Positions 63,049 through 64,000 of a DNA stretch of 64,000 bases are shown here, in pieces; within the stretch, counting starts at the first letter, position 1, and every line of letters begins with the position of its first letter. A program made the position numbers and the translations under genes. The notes under the pieces were generated by a model. The model did not search any database. It was not told where the DNA came from and was given only the letters and a program-made list of their open reading frames with translations. Source of the stretch: ZC4RG20 sp963782445. GTDB lineage: Bacteria > Pseudomonadota > Gammaproteobacteria > Steroidobacterales > Rariloculaceae. Where the stretch lies: assembly GCA_963782445.1 (NCBI GenBank), contig CAWAJM010000001.1:2852001-2916000 (forward strand), written 5' to 3'.

Positions 63049-64000
63049 CTATTTCTGTTTTGCGGACCTCGTGAAGTCCGGCTGCCAATCCTCCTGGGCG
63101 CGCGAGATCAGAAAGGCGTGGATGGCTTCCGCCTGTGCCTTGCTGAGCCGGTCTCCAAAGCTCGGCATGCCGGCCTTGGCGCGCTTACCGCCCAGCACGA
63201 TATCGAGAAACTCGGCATGCGCGGCCTGCGTCATGTGGCGTAGATCCTTGGCTCCGCCGATCGCATTCGGGCCGTGGCAGGTCTGGCAGTTGGCGGCGTA
63301 GAGCGTCGAGCCCCTCTCGACGTCCTCGGGCGACTCCTGCACGCTCGGCGGCGCCGGAATCGCGGACGAGGGTGTCGCGGGCGGCAGCTCGACGCCCTTG
63401 GCATCTAGCGCGAATACCATGAGCCGCGCCGGCGCGTAGCTGAACGCGCTGCCGTCGGGGTTGGTCAGATTGGAGACGATAGCGCTGTTCCAGCCGACGT
63501 TGACGGCGATGTATTGCTTACCGTCGACCGTATAGGTCATGGGCCCGGCGACAGGCACGCTCTCCACGGGCATTTCCCAGAGTTTCTTGCCGTTGTCTGC
63601 CCGGTAGACGGCGAGCGTTTTGTTGATCGTGCCCTCGACGAGCAGATTCCCGGCCGTGACGAGCGTGCCGCCGTCGCCCGCATGCGGATACGGGATCCGG
63701 AACGCCTCCTTCTGGCGCACCGGATCCCAGGCCAGCATGTAGCCCTTCTCGCGGCGCGCCGCCTCCGCGTAGAGCTTCTTCCTGAGCTCGGGATAGTTAT
63801 TCGTCGCGGCGTTGAGCGTCGTGCGGCCGAGCACGAATTTGAACTGGTCGGCCGGCACGACGGACTCGACCATCCAGCCTTCCATGAGCGGTATGTACAC
63901 CAAGCCCGTCAGCGGGCTGAAGGCCATCGGGTTCCAGCTGTGACCGCCCCCGTATCCGGGCGTCATGAGGTGCGGCTTCTCTTTGACGTAGGCATCCGGA
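63049..64000 (-). CDS. PQQ-dependent alcohol dehydrogenase with C-terminal cytochrome c (partial)
   Basis: The gene enters from the right edge; the last 316 codons are seen. The propeller part has GYGGGHSWNPMAFSPLTGLV, LAWDPVRQKEAFRIPYPHAG, DGGTLVTAGNLL and TYTVDGKQYIAVNVGWN. A linker leads to a heme domain with AANCQTCHGPNA and a Met ligand candidate in KAGMPSFGDRL. This is a quinohemoprotein of the methanol/ethanol dehydrogenase family, acting in the periplasm and passing electrons to the respiratory chain. A terminator lies downstream at 62928-62966. Substrate range cannot be set without the N-terminal part. Confidence 0.9.
   Translation of the reverse strand, partial: PDAYVKEKPHLMTPGYGGGHSWNPMAFSPLTGLVYIPLMEGWMVESVVPADQFKFVLGRTTLNAATNNYPELRKKLYAEAARREKGYMLAWDPVRQKEAFRIPYPHAGDGGTLVTAGNLLVEGTINKTLAVYRADNGKKLWEMPVESVPVAGPMTYTVDGKQYIAVNVGWNSAIVSNLTNPDGSAFSYAPARLMVFALDAKGVELPPATPSSAIPAPPSVQESPEDVERGSTLYAANCQTCHGPNAIGGAKDLRHMTQAAHAEFLDIVLGGKRAKAGMPSFGDRLSKAQAEAIHAFLISRAQEDWQPDFTRSAKQK

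Overview
The window is high-GC DNA, densely packed with genes on both strands. It looks like the chromosome of a free-living gammaproteobacterium, possibly near Steroidobacterales, Nevskiales or Xanthomonadales. The evidence is the glrK-qseG-glrR gene order, a GlyGly-CTERM-like tail, a large TonB-dependent receptor, SoxCD, a PQQ-dependent dehydrogenase and several plant-ester hydrolases. The lineage is inferred from gene content only. I saw no rRNA, tRNA, CRISPR array, transposase or phage block.

Layout. 1-5.9 kb: the end of a beta-helix-like protein, a DUF929 thioredoxin-fold protein, a wrecked erythromycin-esterase pseudogene, a YceI protein, an FG-GAP/Ig surface protein and a lone ModA. 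5.9-12.2 kb: two divergent EF-hand genes that both carry sigma-54-type promoters, followed by the sigma-54-dependent GlrK/QseG/GlrR system and an L-lactate permease. 12.2-21.6 kb: a stress and redox block with three tandem-domain universal stress proteins, Hsp20, TrxC, a cytochrome c, a FixL/FixJ pair with heme-PAS residues, a CBS protein, and an unusual AMP-ligase/ACP/acyltransferase fusion. 21.9-29.9 kb: a two-component system divergent from a heavy-metal RND efflux operon (CzcC-like with a frameshift, CzcB-like, CzcA-like, DUF3240).

30-41.5 kb: a tannase-family esterase, an SLC13-type carrier, an OprP-like porin, a two-subunit molybdenum hydroxylase, YggU, and a TonB receptor. 41.8-50.7 kb: an IMP dehydrogenase of eukaryotic sequence type; a tightly overlapping leftward operon of acyl-CoA synthetase, 2-oxoacid dehydrogenase E1-alpha, E1-beta, E2 and a dedicated acyl carrier protein; and divergent soxCD. 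51-64 kb: a glutathionyl-hydroquinone reductase, a DUF2339 membrane protein, a phospholipase C tail fragment, a DUF4112 protein, a 164-bp MITE-like element, a glucuronoyl esterase plus tannase/feruloyl esterase pair, a malonyl-CoA synthetase, a holin-like protein, an MFS carrier and a partial PQQ dehydrogenase.

The genes suggest an aerobe or microaerobe that breaks ester links in plant material, takes up organic acids, oxidises alcohols and sulfite into the respiratory chain, and watches oxygen, metals and envelope state through several two-component systems. The less ordinary signals are the paired sigma-54 promoters over the EF-hand genes beside glrR, the dehydrogenase-ACP operon, the eukaryote-type IMPDH, the three-domain lipid enzyme, and a dispersed palindromic element whose stem arms differ between copies but stay complementary.
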